64,000 nt of DNA from an uncultured Coprococcus sp. (lineage in GTDB: Bacteria; Bacillota; Clostridia; Lachnospirales; Lachnospiraceae), in the NCBI GenBank assembly GCA_947626675.1, contig CANQTC010000010.1, positions 26,794 through 90,793 on the forward strand, given 5' to 3'. The notes under the pieces are model-generated. The model saw nothing but the letters and a program-made list of their open reading frames with translations. It ran no database searches and was not told the DNA's origin. The stretch's first letter is position 1; each line of letters starts with the position of its first letter. Below are positions 33,554 through 42,619 of the stretch, piece by piece. Both the position numbers and the translations under genes were made by a program.

Positions 33554-36085
33554 ATGCAGACATTATTATTAAATGGAACATGGAATATGGAAGCGGAAGA
33601 AGAAAAATATTCATGCCGGGTTATGATACCGGGCTCTGTGCTTTCAGGACTGATGAAAGAAGAAAAAATAGAGAATCCTTTTTGGGGGATGAACGAATAC
33701 CGGACAAGGGAGCTTTTTAGAGACGAGTACAGTTTTTGCCGAAGCTTTGAGGTGTATCCTGATTTCCTGGAGCGTGAATCGATAGAACTGGTATGTGAGG
33801 GGCTTGATACGCTTGCGGATATCTATATTAATGAACAGCTTATTTCTTCAGTGGATAATATGCATCGTACATGGCGTTTCCCTGTGAAAGAGTATCTGAA
33901 TCATGGTAAAAATACGATACGGATTATTTTTCATTCTGTGCTGAAATATATAGAAGAATATTCGTACAGGGAGAACAGGCATGTGAATTATACTGCCAGT
34001 GGCGCGATGTACGGCAATCATCTTATTCGCAAGCCACATTCCATGTTTGGATGGGACTGGGGCCCACAGCTTGTTGATGCCGGTATTTTCAGGGATATTT
34101 ACTTACAGGCATGGAATGGAAGCCGAATTTCTGATATTGCCATTCGCCAGCAGCATGAAAAAGAATGTGTCAGACTTAGCGTTAAAGTGTTATTTGCCAA
34201 TCATGATAAAGAGTTGAAAGAACCATCCGAAAGAAAACTGATGTGTAATTTGAGAGAAAAAGAAACCGGTAAGATTGCGGCATGTCAAAATATATCGGTT
34301 GAAAGTGAAGCTGCCGATATGTTGCTTACCATACAAAATCCCAAATTGTGGTGGCCGAATGGTTATGGAGAACAGCCATTATATGAGCTTGAAATTATTT
34401 TATCGGATAAAAATGAAACAGAACTTGAAAAACATTACAAAACGATAGGACTTCGCACACTGACTGTCAGCAGGGAGAGCGACTGCTACGGACAGGAGTT
34501 TGCATTTTGTGTAAACGGATTGAAGATATTTGCAATGGGCGGCAATTATATTCCTGAAGATTGCGTATATTCGCATATTACAAGTGAGAAACAGGAGTAT
34601 TTATTGTCATCAATGAAAAAAGCACATTATAATTGTGTGCGCATATGGGGCGGAGGTTATTATCCCGGTGATAATTTTTATGAACTTTGTGACCGTATGG
34701 GTTTTATTGTATGGCAGGACTTGATGTATGCATGTAATGTGTATGATGTAACAGATGAATTTGCTGCAAATTGCAGGCAGGAGGTGCTGGATAATCTGAA
34801 GCGGATTCATCACCATCCCAGTCTTGGATTAATATGCGGAAATAATGAAATTGAGTCGGCATGGTCTCATTGGCCTGATTTTCAGACAGAGTCCATGTAT
34901 TTACGCGCTGATTATATCAGACTGTTTGAAGAAATACTGCCGAAAGCAGTAAAAGAAGCTGCGCCCGATACGTTCTTCTGGCCGTCTTCACCGTCTTCCG
35001 GCGGATGTTTTGCAAGTCCTGATGATGAAAATCAGGGAGACTCACATTATTGGGATGTATGGCATGGACAGAAGCCATTTACCGATTATAAGAAATATTA
35101 TTTCCGTTTTTGTTCGGAATTTGGCTTTCAGGCATTTCCAGGTATGAAAACGGTTGCGGCATTTGCGGAAGAAAAGGACTGGAATATTTTTTCGAGAGTT
35201 ATGGAGAGTCATCAGAAGAATGATGCGGCAAATGGTAAAATGCTTTACTATTTGTCTGAGAATTTCAAATATCCGTCAAAATTTGATGATTTACTTTATG
35301 TCAGTCAGATTCTGCAAGGGTGTGCCATACAATATGGTGTAGAGCATTGGCGCAGGAACAGGGGAAGATGTATGGGAACACTGTACTGGCAGGTAAATGA
35401 CAACTGGCCTGCACCGTCATGGTCCAGTATTGATTATTTCGGAAGGTGGAAGGCACTTCATTATTTCGCCTGCCGTTTTTATGCGCCGGTGGCATCCAGT
35501 ATGCTCTGTGAGGAGGATACCGTCAGACTGTTTGTTGTAAATGAAACGCAGAAGAAGCAAACATACACAGCGACAATATCAGTAAAAACGATGGATTTTC
35601 GGACGATAGCAGCCAGCACATCAAATGGAAGTACAGAACCGTTCTCTTCTTCCTGTGCGCTTTCTTTTGATTTGAAAGAGATAAAAGAATACGCCGATAT
35701 GTTATCGCTTCCAAAGGAAGTCAGGAAATTTGAGGAACAGACATTTCTGGAAGGAACGATTTTGCTTGAGGATGGAACGGTACTTCAAAGCATAGAGACT
35801 TTGCTGCCATATAAATATATGAATTTACCAGTACCTCAGATTTATATTTCTGTCAAGGAAGAGGAACAGGAATATACAATATCCTTAATGTCGGATTGTT
35901 TTGCTGCATTTGTTGAATTGGATTTTGATGATGCTGATGTGATTTTTTCGGATAATTATTTTATGCTTACGGATAGTGAACCCAAAGTTATCACAATTAG
36001 GAAAAAGGAAATTATGAACGGCGTTTTTTCGGATGCGGAGGATTTGAGAAACAGAATAAAGGTACGCACACTGGCAAATCTTTGA
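33554..36085 (+). CDS. GH2 beta-mannosidase
   Basis: 843 residues from the ATG at 33554 (AAGGAGG at 33539-33545; the earlier ATG at 33533 lacks a site). It removes terminal beta-mannose from mannan or N-glycan oligosaccharides. The N-terminal jelly-roll sugar-binding domain ends in HSMFGWDWGPQLVDAGIFRD, a beta-mannosidase hallmark. The GH2 barrel has MGGNYIPED and RIWGGGYY, the acid/base in GNNEIE (about 429) and the nucleophile in SEFGFQ (about 521). There is no signal peptide, so it is cytoplasmic and would act on imported oligosaccharides. It stands alone, with no transporter next to it. Confidence 0.94.
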   Translation: MQTLLLNGTWNMEAEEEKYSCRVMIPGSVLSGLMKEEKIENPFWGMNEYRTRELFRDEYSFCRSFEVYPDFLERESIELVCEGLDTLADIYINEQLISSVDNMHRTWRFPVKEYLNHGKNTIRIIFHSVLKYIEEYSYRENRHVNYTASGAMYGNHLIRKPHSMFGWDWGPQLVDAGIFRDIYLQAWNGSRISDIAIRQQHEKECVRLSVKVLFANHDKELKEPSERKLMCNLREKETGKIAACQNISVESEAADMLLTIQNPKLWWPNGYGEQPLYELEIILSDKNETELEKHYKTIGLRTLTVSRESDCYGQEFAFCVNGLKIFAMGGNYIPEDCVYSHITSEKQEYLLSSMKKAHYNCVRIWGGGYYPGDNFYELCDRMGFIVWQDLMYACNVYDVTDEFAANCRQEVLDNLKRIHHHPSLGLICGNNEIESAWSHWPDFQTESMYLRADYIRLFEEILPKAVKEAAPDTFFWPSSPSSGGCFASPDDENQGDSHYWDVWHGQKPFTDYKKYYFRFCSEFGFQAFPGMKTVAAFAEEKDWNIFSRVMESHQKNDAANGKMLYYLSENFKYPSKFDDLLYVSQILQGCAIQYGVEHWRRNRGRCMGTLYWQVNDNWPAPSWSSIDYFGRWKALHYFACRFYAPVASSMLCEEDTVRLFVVNETQKKQTYTATISVKTMDFRTIAASTSNGSTEPFSSSCALSFDLKEIKEYADMLSLPKEVRKFEEQTFLEGTILLEDGTVLQSIETLLPYKYMNLPVPQIYISVKEEEQEYTISLMSDCFAAFVELDFDDADVIFSDNYFMLTDSEPKVITIRKKEIMNGVFSDAEDLRNRIKVRTLANL

Positions 36086-36109
36086 GACACAGAAAGTTCA
36101 CAAAAATTG

Positions 36110-36136
36110 TTAGCACTCTCTATTGACGAGTGCTAA
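36110..36136 (+). promoter_or_regulatory. CIRCE operator (HrcA binding site)
   Basis: TTAGCACTC (36110-36118), a 9-nt spacer and GAGTGCTAA (36128-36136): a perfect match to the CIRCE consensus, overlapping the -35 of the hsp20 promoter. HrcA represses heat-shock genes through this element. Confidence 0.97.
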
Positions 36137-36151
36137 CAAAAGTGGTATAAC
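36123..36151 (+). promoter_or_regulatory. Promoter of hsp20, overlapped by CIRCE
   Basis: TTGACG (36123-36128), a 17-bp spacer and TATAAC (36146-36151). The start is near 36158, giving a leader of about 130 nt that contains a small hairpin at 36241-36259. Confidence 0.8.
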
Positions 36152-36286
36152 ATAATCAGAACAAGAAAAAAGCAATAAAAGTAAGATGAGAAATGCTTAT
36201 ATCTGTTCAAAAGGCAAAATAACATGAAGGTGCGAAAGCATATTGGCATAGAGCCAATAGCGTTATATGGAAAGGAAGGATGACTT

Positions 36287-36724
36287 ATGTTGATGCCTAG
36301 TATTTTTGGGGACACTTTATTGGATGACTTTTTTGGATTTCCAACAAATGGGAACTATAGAAGGACAACAAGCAATACCAATGGTCTTATGCAGACAGAT
36401 GTAGAAGAGTTGGAAAAAGAATATCAGGTTATTATGAATCTGCCCGGCTTTGCAAAGGAGGATGTAAAAGGCGAATTGAAAGATGGTTATCTGACTATTA
36501 CAGCAACGACGAATACTTCAAATGACGAGAAGGATAAAAAAGGCCAATATATCAGGAGAGAGCGTTACAGCGGCACTTGCAGCAGAAGTTTTTATGTAGG
36601 TGAGGATATTAAGCAGGAGGATATTAAAGCGAAGTTTGAAAACGGTACGCTGAAGCTTACAATTCCGAAGGTAGAGGCAAAACCTGAGGTTGAAAAGACA
36701 CAATATATTTCAATAGAAGGATAA
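36287..36724 (+). CDS. Small heat-shock protein, Hsp20/alpha-crystallin family
   Basis: A 145-residue ATP-independent chaperone that holds unfolding proteins in the cytoplasm. The alpha-crystallin domain spans about 35-135, with EYQVIMNLPGFAKEDVKGEL, the family's GTCSRSFYVGEDI segment and the FENGTLKLTIPK strand before the C-terminal tail. AAGGAAGG precedes the ATG. A perfect CIRCE site overlaps its promoter, so it is under HrcA control like groE/dnaK. The leader hairpin TATTGGC/GCCAATA (36241-36259) does not reach the ribosome site. Confidence 0.95.
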   Translation: MLMPSIFGDTLLDDFFGFPTNGNYRRTTSNTNGLMQTDVEELEKEYQVIMNLPGFAKEDVKGELKDGYLTITATTNTSNDEKDKKGQYIRRERYSGTCSRSFYVGEDIKQEDIKAKFENGTLKLTIPKVEAKPEVEKTQYISIEG

Positions 36725-36743
36725 TTTATAAAATGTTATAAAA

Positions 36744-36778
36744 ACTGTCCGGTCAGATATCTGAACGGATAGTTTTTT
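36744..36778 (+). terminator. Terminator after hsp20
   Basis: ACTGTCCGGTCAG pairs with CTGAACGGATAGT (with one wobble and one mismatch) around a short ATAT loop, followed by seven T. Confidence 0.8.
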
Positions 36779-36793
36779 TATTGAAAACAATTA

Positions 36794-36821
36794 TTGACAC
36801 ATGATAAAAACGACCTATAAT
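36794..36821 (+). promoter_or_regulatory. Strong promoter of the lrgAB-trx operon
   Basis: TTGACA (36794-36799), a 16-bp spacer and TATAAT (36816-36821). The lrgA ATG is at 36860. Confidence 0.85.
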
Positions 36822-36859
36822 GAGTGGTGGCGGTTTGCACAAAAGATAGGAGCGTACAA

Positions 36860-37228
36860 ATGAAATACTTAAAACAGTTTTTTGTTATATTATTTATCTC
36901 ATTTATGGGAGAAATATTGAAATCCCTGATTCCTCTGCCTATACCAGCCAGTATATATGGGATGACAATTCTCTTTATTGGTCTGATTACGGGAATGATA
37001 AAGCTGGAGTCGGTTAAAGAAACCGGTAAATTTTTGGTTGAGATTATGCCTGTTATGTTTATTCCTGCGGGGGTAGGGCTTATGACATCCTGGGGAATTA
37101 TGAAGCCTTTGCTAATTCCAATCAGTATTATTACAGTAGTATCGTTTATACTGGTTATGGTTGTAAGCGGACATGTTACACAGTTTATAATCAGACATCA
37201 GTCAGGAGATGAGCGGACGGATGAGTGA
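36860..37228 (+). CDS. lrgA: CidA/LrgA-family holin-like protein
   Basis: 122 residues from the ATG at 36860 (AGGAG at 36847-36851). It has four membrane helices and the family pattern: an N-terminal QFFVILFISFMGEILKSL, then LPIPASIYGMTILF and MPVMFIPAGVGLM. LrgA/CidA proteins were described as holin/antiholin-like and, more recently, as carriers of small metabolites such as pyruvate. It overlaps lrgB and heads a four-gene operon with a thioredoxin pair. I cannot tell LrgA from CidA by sequence alone. Confidence 0.88.
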   Translation: MKYLKQFFVILFISFMGEILKSLIPLPIPASIYGMTILFIGLITGMIKLESVKETGKFLVEIMPVMFIPAGVGLMTSWGIMKPLLIPISIITVVSFILVMVVSGHVTQFIIRHQSGDERTDE

Positions 37229-37913
37229 TTTGTTTGAAAATTCGGTGTTTGCAGGTGTAACTGTAAGCCTTCTGGCATATATGGCAGGAGTGTGGTTAAA
37301 GAAAAAACTAAAATGTGGTATTTTTAATCCGTTATTAATTTCTGTTTCAGTGACAATATTGGTATTAATAACAGGGAAAGTGAGCTATAATACATATAAT
37401 ATGGGGGCAAAATATTTAAGCTGGTTTTTAACACCGGCTACCGTTTGTCTTGCAATTCCGCTGTATGAACAGATGCAGCTATTAAAAGCCAATTTTAAAG
37501 CGGTATTTGCGGGAATTTTTTCCGGTGTCTTTACAAGTCTGATGACGATATTCATATTGTCGCTTGTAATGGGACTGAACCATAAGGAGTATATAACACT
37601 TCTTCCCAAATCCATAACAACAGCGATTGGAATGGGGATATCAGAAGAACAGGGCGGTTATGTTACAATCACTGTTGCAGTCATTGTAATCACTGGTGTT
37701 TTGGGAAATGTTTTTGCAGAATTGATATGCCGGTTGTTTCGGATTAAAGAACCAATCGCAAAAGGAATCGCCATTGGTTCGTCTTCACATGCGGTAGGAA
37801 CAGCGAAAGCGATGGAGATGGGCGAGATAGAAGGGGCAATGAGCAGTTTGTCCATTGCGGTAGCGGGCATACTGACTGTTGTAGGCGCTTCAGTATTTTC
37901 GCATTTTTTATAG
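37221..37913 (+). CDS. lrgB: LrgB-family membrane protein
   Basis: 230 residues from the ATG at 37221, overlapping lrgA by 8 bp; an in-frame ATG at 37209 also exists, but GGAG at about 37206 suits 37221. It has about six helices. The family motif is AKYLSWFLTPATVCLAIPLY, then LPKSITTAIGMGISEEQGG and the very conserved GSSSHAVGTAKAMEMGE. It is the partner of LrgA, and the next gene (trxB-like) follows after 12 bp. Confidence 0.92.
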   Translation: MSDLFENSVFAGVTVSLLAYMAGVWLKKKLKCGIFNPLLISVSVTILVLITGKVSYNTYNMGAKYLSWFLTPATVCLAIPLYEQMQLLKANFKAVFAGIFSGVFTSLMTIFILSLVMGLNHKEYITLLPKSITTAIGMGISEEQGGYVTITVAVIVITGVLGNVFAELICRLFRIKEPIAKGIAIGSSSHAVGTAKAMEMGEIEGAMSSLSIAVAGILTVVGASVFSHFL

Positions 37914-37925
37914 GAGATTTATAAT

Positions 37926-38789
37926 ATGGAGAGATATGATGTAGCAGTTATTGGAACCGGGCCGGCGGGGGTGTCAGCGGCTGTCACGATAAAGGTTAGA
38001 AATAAAAGTATCCTTTTGTTTGGGAAAAAGGACATGAGTGAAAAAGTAAGAAGGGCATATCAGATATTTAATTATACAGGATTGCCGGAGATTACGGGAA
38101 AAGAACTTGCGGAGAAATTTTCAGAGCATCTGGATAATCTGAATATCTGCGTAACCGATGAAAAGGTAAATGTCGTATATGCAATGGGAGATTATTTTGC
38201 AATTCAGACTTCAGAACGTATGTATGAAGCGACTACAGTAATATTGGCAACAGGGATGGTTCCCGGGAAATATGTATCAGGTGAGAAAGAATTTCTAGGA
38301 AATGGAGTGAGCTATTGCGCTACATGTGATGCCCTGATGTATAAAGATAAGACGGTAGCCGTTATAGGGTATGACCGGAAATTTGAAAAAGAGGCATATT
38401 TCCTTGCAGACATAGCAAAAAAGGTATATTATATCCCAATGTATGGAAATGCACATGAGCTGTCGGACAAGTTGGTTGTAAAGCTTGAAGTGCCGGTAGA
38501 GATAACTGGCAGTACAAAAGCGGAGAAACTGGTTACCAGTCAGGATGCATATGATGTAGACGGCGTGTTTATCTTAAGGGACAGCATTATGCCGGAACAA
38601 TTAGTTCCGGGAATAGCGCTTCAGGAAAATCATATTGCGGTAAATAGTCAGATGGAAACAAATTTGCCCGGATGCTTTGCCTGTGGGGATATCGTTGGAA
38701 GACCATATCAGTATATAAAGGCAGCAGGCCAGGGGAATGTGGCAGCTTTTTCTGCGGCGGAATATTTAGACAGACAAAGGATAAAATAA
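37926..38789 (+). CDS. Thioredoxin reductase-like flavoprotein, possibly ferredoxin-dependent
   Basis: 287 residues, shorter than typical TrxB (about 310). The FAD motif GTGPAGVSAA (10-19), redox-active CATC (in SYCATCDALMY) and C-terminal CFACGDIVGRPYQYIKAAGQG are intact. The second nucleotide site is not: the canonical GGGDSA becomes GYDRKFEKEA, and the HRR NADPH 2'-phosphate motif is missing (YYIPMYGNAHE). Loss of these motifs is known from clostridial ferredoxin-dependent flavin thioredoxin reductases, so the electron donor is probably not NADPH. A thioredoxin gene follows 28 bp downstream. AGGAG precedes the ATG. Confidence 0.85.
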   Translation: MERYDVAVIGTGPAGVSAAVTIKVRNKSILLFGKKDMSEKVRRAYQIFNYTGLPEITGKELAEKFSEHLDNLNICVTDEKVNVVYAMGDYFAIQTSERMYEATTVILATGMVPGKYVSGEKEFLGNGVSYCATCDALMYKDKTVAVIGYDRKFEKEAYFLADIAKKVYYIPMYGNAHELSDKLVVKLEVPVEITGSTKAEKLVTSQDAYDVDGVFILRDSIMPEQLVPGIALQENHIAVNSQMETNLPGCFACGDIVGRPYQYIKAAGQGNVAAFSAAEYLDRQRIK

Positions 38790-38817
38790 TAGTATAAAAA
38801 TAGGAGAAAGAAAAAGT

Positions 38818-39129
38818 ATGGTAAAGAAAATAGTGGATAATAATATGAAAGAAGCGGAAGAAAGCAATATAGCTGTAATTGATTTTTCTGCAAAATGGTG
38901 CGGCCCGTGTAATATGTTAGCGCCTGTTATTGAGGAACTTTCAGAGGAAATGAAAGGGAGAGTGGATTTTTATAATGCCGATGTAGACTCCAATATGCAG
39001 CTTGCCAGCGCGTATGGCATACAGAATATACCGGCGATTTTGATTATGAAATCAGGTAGTGTAGTATCAAGAACAGTAGGATTTCAGCCGAAAGCTGCAC
39101 TGGCTAATTTTATTAATGAACAATTATAA
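38818..39129 (+). CDS. trxA: Thioredoxin
   Basis: A 103-residue thioredoxin, a cytoplasmic disulfide reductant. The active site is WCGPC (residues 27-31 in FSAKWCGPCNMLAP). The cis-proline segment is QNIPAILIMKSG and the C-terminal helix FQPKAALANFINEQ. GGAGAAAG precedes the ATG. It is the natural partner of the reductase 28 bp upstream and the last gene of the lrgAB-trx operon. Confidence 0.95.
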   Translation: MVKKIVDNNMKEAEESNIAVIDFSAKWCGPCNMLAPVIEELSEEMKGRVDFYNADVDSNMQLASAYGIQNIPAILIMKSGSVVSRTVGFQPKAALANFINEQL

Positions 39130-39181
39130 AAAGAAATACAGGGCATGGCTTCGGTCATGCCGTTTGATTGTCTGTACAATA

Positions 39182-39218
39182 AAAAGCAGTATCCGGAAAA
39201 ATAGCCGATACTGCTTTT
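39182..39218. terminator. Terminator between convergent trxA and panD
   Basis: AAAAGCAGTATC (39182-39193) pairs perfectly with GATACTGCTTTT (39207-39218). A-rich and T-rich ends allow it to work on both strands. Confidence 0.85.
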
Positions 39219-39224
39219 GTTATT

Positions 39225-39611
39225 TTATTTGCATATCTCACCATGCTTTTCATATGTTGTTATGCGTGAAATGCTGTTGTCTTCGTTTACAAATAGTACT
39301 TTAGGGAGATGGCTTGACGCTTCTTCCGGGGTCATAGATGCATAGCACATGAGTATGATGTGGTCGCCTACCTGTACCTGTCTGGCAGCAGCTCCATTAA
39401 GGCACATTACGCCTGAGCCGGGTTCTCCTGCTATGGTATAGGTTTCAAACCGGTTTCCGTTTTCAATATCAACGACTTGAACCATTTCGTATTCAAGAAT
39501 ACCTGCTTCTTTTAATAAATCGGAATCGACAGTGATACTGCCGACATAATTCAGCTCCGCCTGTGTAACTACAGCTCTGTGTATTTTGCTCTTAAGCATT
39601 GTAATGTTCAT
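39225..39611 (-). CDS. panD: Aspartate 1-decarboxylase (PanD) proenzyme
   Basis: 128 residues. PanD makes beta-alanine from aspartate for pantothenate and CoA, using a pyruvoyl group generated by self-cleavage. The processing site Gly-Ser is in NYVGSITVD (about residues 21-29), with KIHRA and TQAEL just before it, and the C-terminal part has [27 protein letters not shown] lies upstream of the ATG; a second ATG four codons later is possible. panB and panC are not in the window. Confidence 0.95.
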   Translation of the reverse strand: MNITMLKSKIHRAVVTQAELNYVGSITVDSDLLKEAGILEYEMVQVVDIENGNRFETYTIAGEPGSGVMCLNGAAARQVQVGDHIILMCYASMTPEEASSHLPKVLFVNEDNSISRITTYEKHGEICK

Positions 39612-39802
39612 ATATTATTCACCTCAAAAAAATACAACAATTTATGTCACATGATATCACAAAATGAATTTATTGCAACTATATCTTGATAATAATTCAA
39701 AGTTATGTGAAAATAAATATATATTTTATGGCAGCTATAAATATCGAACCGGGACAACACATAAGCTTGTGGTATCCGGGTGTTTGGGGATGGGAATGGA
39801 AT

Positions 39803-41551
39803 ATGAGTAGTCAGAATAATTTGATGATAAAAATTGAACGGATAAAAGATATTATGCTTGATGATAAGCATATGAGGGCCGGGGACATAAAGAAAAGTAT
39901 TCTCAGGAAAAGACGCAGGGAGGATTATAATCCGCCTGCGGCGAATAATGGAAAGTTTGATATAAAATCTGTATTTGAAACAGGTGGGGTATGTTTTTAT
40001 ATTAAACCAAAGAATAAAGATGTCAATAAATACATTTTTTATATACATGGCGGGGGATATTGCAAACAGATAAATAGCAGACAGTGGGAATTTGTATTTG
40101 ATATGGTTGAAAAGACCGGTTATGGAGCTGCAGTTCCGATATATCCGCTTGCACCGGAACATTCCGTATCGGAGGCTATGGAGATGCTGATGGGGGCTTA
40201 TCGGAAGGTGTGTAATAAAGAGTCTATAGACCGAATTATCTTAGTGGGAGAAGAAAGCGGTGCAGGAATGGTGCTTTCTATGGCTCTTCTTGCATGGAAT
40301 GAAGGATATAGACGACCGAATAAACTTATCCTGATATCACCCGTCATTGATACGGAATTTATTGATACGGATTTGGAAAAATCACTTCAAAATCATAAAC
40401 TTGATGCGTATCAATATTATTATACACCTGAGGTGAAGACGTTTTTAAGAATTTTCTGGGTTAAGGATATGGCAGGAAAAGTGGAGTATACCAGTCCGGT
40501 ATATGCAGACCTGACGGATATATGTGACGAAATGGCTATATTTACGATTTCGGATGACCTGATGAATACATATGCCAGAAAACTTTATGAAAAGGTGAAA
40601 AGGCTTCAGATAAAAGTACATTATTATGAATTTTATTCAGTTGTGCATAATTTTATAGAACATCCGCATATTCCTGAATGTCGTATGATTATAAGGAAAA
40701 TAAGGGAAAATATTACGGATGAAAACCAGACTGTAAATAAAGAAATCGTTCGGGATGTATGGGCGAGGGGGTTGCTTACACAGCGGTTTTCAAAGATTTT
40801 TTCAGACAATGAAGTGGTTAAACTGGCGGAGAAACTGGGGATTCAGCATAAGGCGATAAGCGCGCAGTACAATACATATGGAAAAGCTGTTATGCTGGAA
40901 CGTATTCTTGCAATAGATGAGCGGGTAAGGCAATTTATAAGAAGATATGCTGATGGAATCGTTGTAAATGTAGGAGCTGAATTAGATACCATGTTTTCCA
41001 GGGTGGATAATGGCAGAATAAAGTGGTATAATGTTGATTTGCCTGAAGTAATAGACTTGCGAAGAAAGTATCTGGACTCAAGAGACAGGGAACAGAATAT
41101 TGATAAGTCTATATTTGACTATAGCTGGCTGGATGAAATAAAGAAAAAGCAAAATCAGGCCATGCTGTTTGTGTGCTGCGATGTGATGAAATACTTTGAT
41201 AAAAGCAGACTCAAAGAATTTCTGGATATTATATGGACAAAATTTCCCGGTTCAGAGATTGTATTTGATGTAAAGAACTCAAAAGGGAAAAAACGTTGGA
41301 ACAGAATAATACGAAAGGGGAAAAGCAAGGGTGCTTCTATGAAAATCAGCATCGATAACTGTACGAATCTTTTGTATGACTGGAATATAAAATATAAAAT
41401 ATTATATGATGGCGCGCTTTTTAATTATGATGATTTGGAATACATATTTTCTAAAGAAGAAGCTGACAAATTTAAAAAGGCAATTAAAAAGAAATATGAT
41501 AAAGTTATACATTTAAGACTTGGAACAGAGCATTTCATAGATAAAATATAA
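39803..41551 (+). CDS. Fusion of an alpha/beta-hydrolase and a leucine-carboxyl-methyltransferase-like domain
   Basis: About 582 residues from the ATG at 39803; the frame is open back to 39686, no start has a good ribosome site, and so the start is uncertain. The N-terminal half resembles HSL-type esterases: oxyanion motif IHGGGYCKQ (about 82), then YPLAPEH and a histidine segment VVHNFIEHP. The nucleophile region is GEESGAG (about 150) instead of the usual GDSAGG, so the GxSxG spacing is altered and activity is uncertain. From about 319 the C-terminal half matches LCMT/PPM1-type SAM methyltransferases (VWARGLLTQRF, VVNVGAELDTMFSRVDNG, DLPEVIDLRRKYL). No substrate is known. A GH25 gene follows 6 bp downstream. 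Confidence 0.75.
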   Translation: MSSQNNLMIKIERIKDIMLDDKHMRAGDIKKSILRKRRREDYNPPAANNGKFDIKSVFETGGVCFYIKPKNKDVNKYIFYIHGGGYCKQINSRQWEFVFDMVEKTGYGAAVPIYPLAPEHSVSEAMEMLMGAYRKVCNKESIDRIILVGEESGAGMVLSMALLAWNEGYRRPNKLILISPVIDTEFIDTDLEKSLQNHKLDAYQYYYTPEVKTFLRIFWVKDMAGKVEYTSPVYADLTDICDEMAIFTISDDLMNTYARKLYEKVKRLQIKVHYYEFYSVVHNFIEHPHIPECRMIIRKIRENITDENQTVNKEIVRDVWARGLLTQRFSKIFSDNEVVKLAEKLGIQHKAISAQYNTYGKAVMLERILAIDERVRQFIRRYADGIVVNVGAELDTMFSRVDNGRIKWYNVDLPEVIDLRRKYLDSRDREQNIDKSIFDYSWLDEIKKKQNQAMLFVCCDVMKYFDKSRLKEFLDIIWTKFPGSEIVFDVKNSKGKKRWNRIIRKGKSKGASMKISIDNCTNLLYDWNIKYKILYDGALFNYDDLEYIFSKEEADKFKKAIKKKYDKVIHLRLGTEHFIDKI

Positions 41552-41557
41552 AAGCAT

Positions 41558-42523
41558 ATGGAAACAAGAAAAATACAATTATATACAAGGATTTGGTGTG
41601 CTGTATTTGGTGTGGGCGGACTTTTGGCAGGATTGGTAATAGGCATCATGATAGGAACGAAATTAAATGTTACCTATTCAGAGCCTGCGATTGTCAGTGA
41701 ATACACTCCGGGAATTAACCTGGAAGACGGAGAACTTACACGTCTTGCATATGAAAATTATTGGAATTTCATTCCTACAAGTTATATTATGATTGGCGGA
41801 GATTATGAGGATGCAGAGCTTTATAAGATTAGTGATAAGGTAGAACGCCATGACTATGATTTGGAAAGGTTTTCGGTAGGGGATGACGGATATATGCATT
41901 ACTCAAGCGATAAAGTTGATGATACACTTGTAGGAATTGATGTGTCTACATTTCAGGGGGAAATTGACTGGGAAACATTGTCTAAATCAAAAGAGATAGA
42001 TTTTGTGATACTCCGCGTAGGCTACAGGGGATATGGCTCAGGTGCGCTTGATATGGACTCTTCGTTTGAAACCAATAAGGCGGCTGTGAAAAAATATAAA
42101 ATTAATACAGGTGTTTATTTCTTTTCCCAGGCAATCAATTATGATGAGGGTGTGGAAGAAGCAGAATATGTACTTTCCGAGATAAAGGGAATGAATATCA
42201 AATATCCTGTAATAATCGATACGGAACAGGTAGAAGCTGAAAATGCCCGCGGAAATGATATATCTGTTGAAGAACGGACGGACGGAATCGTTGGTTTTTG
42301 TGAAACGATAAAGGAAGCAGGCTATACGCCTATGATATATGCAAGCAGAAACTGGTTTGCCCAAAGCCTTGATATGGACAGGCTTGGCGAATATGAACTG
42401 TGGCTTGCCCACTATTCCAATGTTCCAAACTTCCCATATAAGTTTAGGGGATGGCAGTATACAAGTGAGGGGACTGTACCCGGAATAGAAGGGGAAGTAG
42501 ATGTGAACCTTTGGTTTAAATAG
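41558..42523 (+). CDS. GH25 lysozyme-family protein, membrane anchored
   Basis: 321 residues. An N-terminal transmembrane anchor (about 14-36, FGVGGLLAGLVIGIMIGT) is followed by about 90 residues of stalk and the GH25 (muramidase) barrel from about 127: GIDVSTFQGEIDWETL, ILRVGYRGYG, GVYFFSQA, the catalytic-Asp/Glu strand VIIDTEQVE (about 220) and WLAHYS. GH25 enzymes cleave the MurNAc-GlcNAc bond of peptidoglycan outside the membrane. The gene starts 6 bp after the hydrolase-methyltransferase stop with a poor ribosome site, so it is probably translationally coupled. Confidence 0.9.
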   Translation: METRKIQLYTRIWCAVFGVGGLLAGLVIGIMIGTKLNVTYSEPAIVSEYTPGINLEDGELTRLAYENYWNFIPTSYIMIGGDYEDAELYKISDKVERHDYDLERFSVGDDGYMHYSSDKVDDTLVGIDVSTFQGEIDWETLSKSKEIDFVILRVGYRGYGSGALDMDSSFETNKAAVKKYKINTGVYFFSQAINYDEGVEEAEYVLSEIKGMNIKYPVIIDTEQVEAENARGNDISVEERTDGIVGFCETIKEAGYTPMIYASRNWFAQSLDMDRLGEYELWLAHYSNVPNFPYKFRGWQYTSEGTVPGIEGEVDVNLWFK

Positions 42524-42619
42524 TTAAAAAAATATGGATAAAACGAATGTTCATGTTGATAAATAGGGTGTCATGGCATAATATAAAGTATATATGGTTT
42601 GCAGTTTGAGGTACGGGTT

